Shown here piece after piece: positions 17,880 to 20,255 of a stretch of DNA of 20,255 nt. Source of the stretch: Candidatus Omnitrophota bacterium (GTDB lineage Bacteria > Hinthialibacterota > Hinthialibacteria > Hinthialibacterales > JAKPRU01); NCBI GenBank assembly GCA_029557025.1, contig JAKPRU010000823.1:1-20255 (forward strand), given 5' to 3'. The notes under the pieces were generated by a model. It had not been told where the DNA came from, did not search any database, and saw only the letters and a program-made list of their open reading frames with translations. A program made the translations under genes and the position numbers. Each line of letters opens with the position of its first letter. Positions within the stretch are counted from its first letter, which is position 1.

Positions 17880-17904
17880 GGGTGGCACCGGCATCCTGCC
17901 GGTG
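17880..17904 (-). repeat. 25-bp hairpin repeat, copy 2, inverted relative to copy 1
   Basis: CACCGGCA (17886-17893), TCC loop and TGCCGGTG (17897-17904) form a perfect 8-bp hairpin. Read on the minus strand the 25 bp match the plus-strand copy at 8424-8448 with 2 mismatches. Together the copies form an inverted pair flanking ribF and the giant gene. Confidence 0.7.
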
Positions 17905-18023
17905 GAGTCCCGTCGGTCTCATCCGAATTATTTCATTTTGTGAAACCAGCCCCCCGTGGTCCTCTCCCCGCATTTATGCAACCATAGTTCCATCCATTTA
18001 TCCTGCAAAGAGAGAACAGGAAC

Positions 18024-19454
18024 ATGACCGAACACACCCAGATATCCCGTCGCGATCTCCTTGGAACCTCATTGGCAGGCGGATTTGCCCTGGCTCTGGG
18101 GCGCATGGCCTCCGCTCGTTCCTCGGAAGCGGCCGCGAACCGCCCGAATATCGTTTTCATTATGACAGACGACCAGGGGCAATGGGCGCTCGGCTGCTAT
18201 GGCAACCCGGAAATCAAAACGCCCAATATCGACCGTCTTGCCGCCGGGGGGGTGCGATTCTCCCACGCCTGCGCTACAACCCCCGTCTGCTCGCCCAGCC
18301 GGGCGACATTTATGACGGGGCTGATTCCCTCGCAGCACGGCATTCACGACTGGATCAAAAATGAAAATGTCGGTCCCCGCGCACGATGTCTAGTTGATCG
18401 ATTCACTCTCCTGACCGAGGTCCTGGCGCAGAACGGCTACCGTTGCGGCCTGTCCGGTAAATGGCATCTTGGCGACAGCCTTCACCCGCACAAGAGTTTC
18501 GACTACTGGTTCGCGATTCCCGGCGGCTCCAGTCCTTACAACGATCCGGAGATGATTTGGCAGGGCAAGACGGAAAAGGTTCCAGGTTACATTACCGACC
18601 ATATTACCAACCACGCAACGGATTTCATTGAACAATCCGGTGAGAAACCGTTCTTCCTCAGCGTGCAATACAACGCGCCGCACAGCCCCTGGGATGGCGC
18701 GGTTCACCCGGAACCATTCGGAAGCCTGTATCGAGATTGCCCGTTTGATTCCATCCCCAGGGAACCCGTGCATCCATGGGCCTCGGCAAACATCAATCAA
18801 ATCGGCGATACCAAAACTTTGGAGAAGTATTTCGCCTCGATTTCTGCCGTCGATGCCGGTGTGGGTCGAATCATGGAGACGCTCGCGAAGAAAGGAATCG
18901 ACAAGAACACGATAGTAATTTATGCCAGCGACCAGGGATTCCAATGCGGGCATAACGGATTGTGGGGGAAGGGAAATGCCTCAAATCCGCGCAATATGTA
19001 TGAGGAATCCATGCTGATTCCGCTGATTTTCCGTTGCCCGGGAATGTTGCCGGCCGGGGCAGTACAGGACCGGTTGGTCAGCGCGTACGATTTCATGCCG
19101 ACGATTCTGGACTTGGCAGGATTGTCTATGCCGCAGGGACCGCGTTATGCCGGACACAGTTATGCACCGTTACTGAAAGGCGAGAACGCCGAATGGGACG
19201 ATGTCATCTACGGCGAATACGGGCGAACGCGCATGATCCGCACGGCGGAATGGAAATATGTACATCGCGCCGACGGCGGCCCGCATGAATTGTACAACAT
19301 GATTCTCGATCCGCGTGAGGACCGTAATGTCGCCGAAGACCCGTTCCACAAAACCATTCGGATCGAACTGCGGGATAAGATCGACAAGTGGTTCGATCAG
19401 CACTCGGAAGGCGATGCAAACCCGGTAGGACAGGAGTATCACAGACCGGAATAA
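18024..19454 (+). CDS. Tat-exported type I (formylglycine) sulfatase
   Basis: A 476-residue hydrolase of sulfate esters, probably on polysaccharides. The N-terminus has a twin-arginine signal, SRRDLLG, then a hydrophobic stretch ending near ASA (29-31), so the folded enzyme should be exported. The sulfatase fold begins with PNIVFIMTDDQGQW (Asp49 and Asp50 as calcium ligands). C89-S-P-S-R93 is the C-x-P-x-R signature whose cysteine is converted to formylglycine, followed by ATFMTG. SGK146WH148LG, the NAPH220SPW segment and SD303QGFQCGH310NGLWGKG supply further substrate and metal contacts. The end (EYGRTRMIRTAEWKYVHRADGGPHELYNMILDPREDRN) is typical of the family. ATG 18024 is preceded by GAGAGAACAGGAAC. 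It is apparently monocistronic. The natural substrate is not predictable from sequence; no maturase gene lies in the window. Confidence 0.95.
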   Translation: MTEHTQISRRDLLGTSLAGGFALALGRMASARSSEAAANRPNIVFIMTDDQGQWALGCYGNPEIKTPNIDRLAAGGVRFSHACATTPVCSPSRATFMTGLIPSQHGIHDWIKNENVGPRARCLVDRFTLLTEVLAQNGYRCGLSGKWHLGDSLHPHKSFDYWFAIPGGSSPYNDPEMIWQGKTEKVPGYITDHITNHATDFIEQSGEKPFFLSVQYNAPHSPWDGAVHPEPFGSLYRDCPFDSIPREPVHPWASANINQIGDTKTLEKYFASISAVDAGVGRIMETLAKKGIDKNTIVIYASDQGFQCGHNGLWGKGNASNPRNMYEESMLIPLIFRCPGMLPAGAVQDRLVSAYDFMPTILDLAGLSMPQGPRYAGHSYAPLLKGENAEWDDVIYGEYGRTRMIRTAEWKYVHRADGGPHELYNMILDPREDRNVAEDPFHKTIRIELRDKIDKWFDQHSEGDANPVGQEYHRPE

Positions 19455-19691
19455 AGAGACCGGTTCTTTTGTAAAATCATCCGGTGACCAGGCAACGCCG
19501 GAAACGGTCGGGATGGGGTGAACCGTATGGGGAGCGAATAGGAAGGCTATTGGGCTTCCTGTGCCGCCGCCTGGCCCGCTTACCTGCATTTACGTCGCAC
19601 ACCATATTTCCGGCCACTTTTGACAATCCTATTTCCCATGCTTATAGTAATGTTTTTAGTGTTTCATTCCTTTTTGAACCTGAGAGAATTC
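19455..19691. other. Spacer between the sulfatase gene and argC
   Basis: Directly after the sulfatase stop, ACCGG (19459-19463) and CCGGT (19481-19485) bracket an inner TTTT-GT-AAAA, forming an imperfect palindrome without a following T-run; it could be a weak terminator or an operator. The following ~130 bp hold no credible gene. The argC promoter occupies the end of the spacer. Confidence 0.35.
19620..19648 (+). promoter_or_regulatory. Near-consensus sigma-70 promoter of argC
   Basis: TTGACA (19620-19625) and TATAGT (19643-19648) are separated by 17 nt: a perfect -35, a -10 with one mismatch and the optimal spacer. Transcription would start about 7 nt downstream and give a leader of roughly 37 nt before ATG 19692. 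No ARG-box-like palindrome was noticed overlapping it. Confidence 0.8.
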
Positions 19692-20255
19692 ATGTCCAAT
19701 CCAATTCGAATTCAAATTGTAGGAGCGACAGGATACGCAGGGGGAGATCTTCTGCGGATTCTCCTGCAACACCCGAACGCAGAGATTGTTTCCCTGACAG
19801 CCGCGGATGTCGACAAACCGACCGATGTCGGAGCCGTCTGGACCGAATTGCGTGGGCTTTGCCCTGTCCAAATCCAACCCGCCGGTGGGCCGATCCCCGA
19901 TGGAATTGACATTGCGTTCCTGGCGACCCCGGACAAGGTGGCTATGAAACTAGCCCCGGCCTATTTGGAAAAGGGTATTCAAGTCATTGATTTCGCCGGA
20001 GATTACCGCTTCAAAGACCCGGCGCTTCATGACGAATGGTACGGGGGCAGGCATAGCTCTCCGGAATGGTGTGCAAAAGCGGTATACGGTTTGCCGGAAC
20101 TGTTTCGCGCCGAGATCCCACGGGCACAGCTGGTGGCGAATCCGGGCTGCTACTCAACGACAGTGATTCTCGGCCTGTATCCGGCTGTGAAAGCCGGGGC
20201 AATCGAGCGGGACGGGCTGATCGCCTCCTGCGCATCCGGCGTAACCGGCGCGGGG
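19692..20255 (+). CDS. argC: N-acetyl-gamma-glutamyl-phosphate reductase, 3' end outside the window
   Basis: ArgC reduces N-acetyl-glutamyl phosphate to the semialdehyde with NADPH, the third step of arginine synthesis. The first 188 residues are present, of about 345. IRIQIVGATGYAGGDLLRILLQHP (5-28) is the Rossmann loop with GxxGxxG. IAFLATPDKVAMKLAP and VIDFAGDYRFKD follow, and NPGC153YSTTVILGLYP contains the catalytic cysteine. The frame leaves the window at SGVTGAG, the expected family motif. TGAGAG at 19681-19686, 5 nt before the ATG, may act as ribosome binding site. A strong promoter lies just upstream, so this is probably the first gene of an arginine operon whose remainder is beyond the right edge. 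Confidence 0.96.
   Translation, partial: MSNPIRIQIVGATGYAGGDLLRILLQHPNAEIVSLTAADVDKPTDVGAVWTELRGLCPVQIQPAGGPIPDGIDIAFLATPDKVAMKLAPAYLEKGIQVIDFAGDYRFKDPALHDEWYGGRHSSPEWCAKAVYGLPELFRAEIPRAQLVANPGCYSTTVILGLYPAVKAGAIERDGLIASCASGVTGAG

Overview
The window is about 20 kb of a bacterial chromosome with moderately high GC content. Several traits resemble uncultured Planctomycetes-like or neighbouring phyla: a Tat-exported sulfatase, a YfhO-type membrane protein, small GC-rich hairpin repeats in most gene gaps, and a giant cytoplasmic ORF. That placement is inference; nothing here fixes the phylum. No insertion sequence, CRISPR array, phage gene or rRNA was seen.

Layout, left to right. On the minus strand lies a tRNA-Thr(GGT)-tuf unit with its own promoter (EF-Tu runs off the left edge). 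On the plus strand follow a YfhO-family polytopic membrane protein; a repeat-bearing gap of about 440 bp; and a three-gene envelope-signalling cluster. The cluster is an ECF sigma factor, a one-pass zinc-binding anti-sigma factor starting 1 nt after the sigma stop, and an exported HtrA-like protein with a PDZ domain. All three catalytic-triad positions of the HtrA-like protein appear to be replaced. A minus-strand ATP-grasp protein converges on this cluster and overlaps its last gene by 18 bp.

Divergent from the ATP-grasp gene is ribF (riboflavin kinase/FAD synthetase). It is followed by an uninterrupted ORF of about 2,656 codons (9817-17787), the main puzzle of the window. It has no signal peptide and no convincing membrane segment. 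Most of it is unrecognised, but its last ~300 residues carry the ordered signatures of an ATP-grasp ligase, and a central stretch resembles the active-site cysteine motif of UDP-glucose dehydrogenases. Two copies of one 25-bp hairpin repeat, in opposite orientation, flank the ribF-giant gene segment. A Tat-type sulfatase and the 5' part of argC, behind a near-consensus sigma-70 promoter, close the window.

The strongest candidates for something undescribed are the giant ATP-grasp protein and the sigma/anti-sigma/pseudoprotease module. Marked G-ending codon use in tuf and the families of intergenic hairpin repeats are secondary observations.
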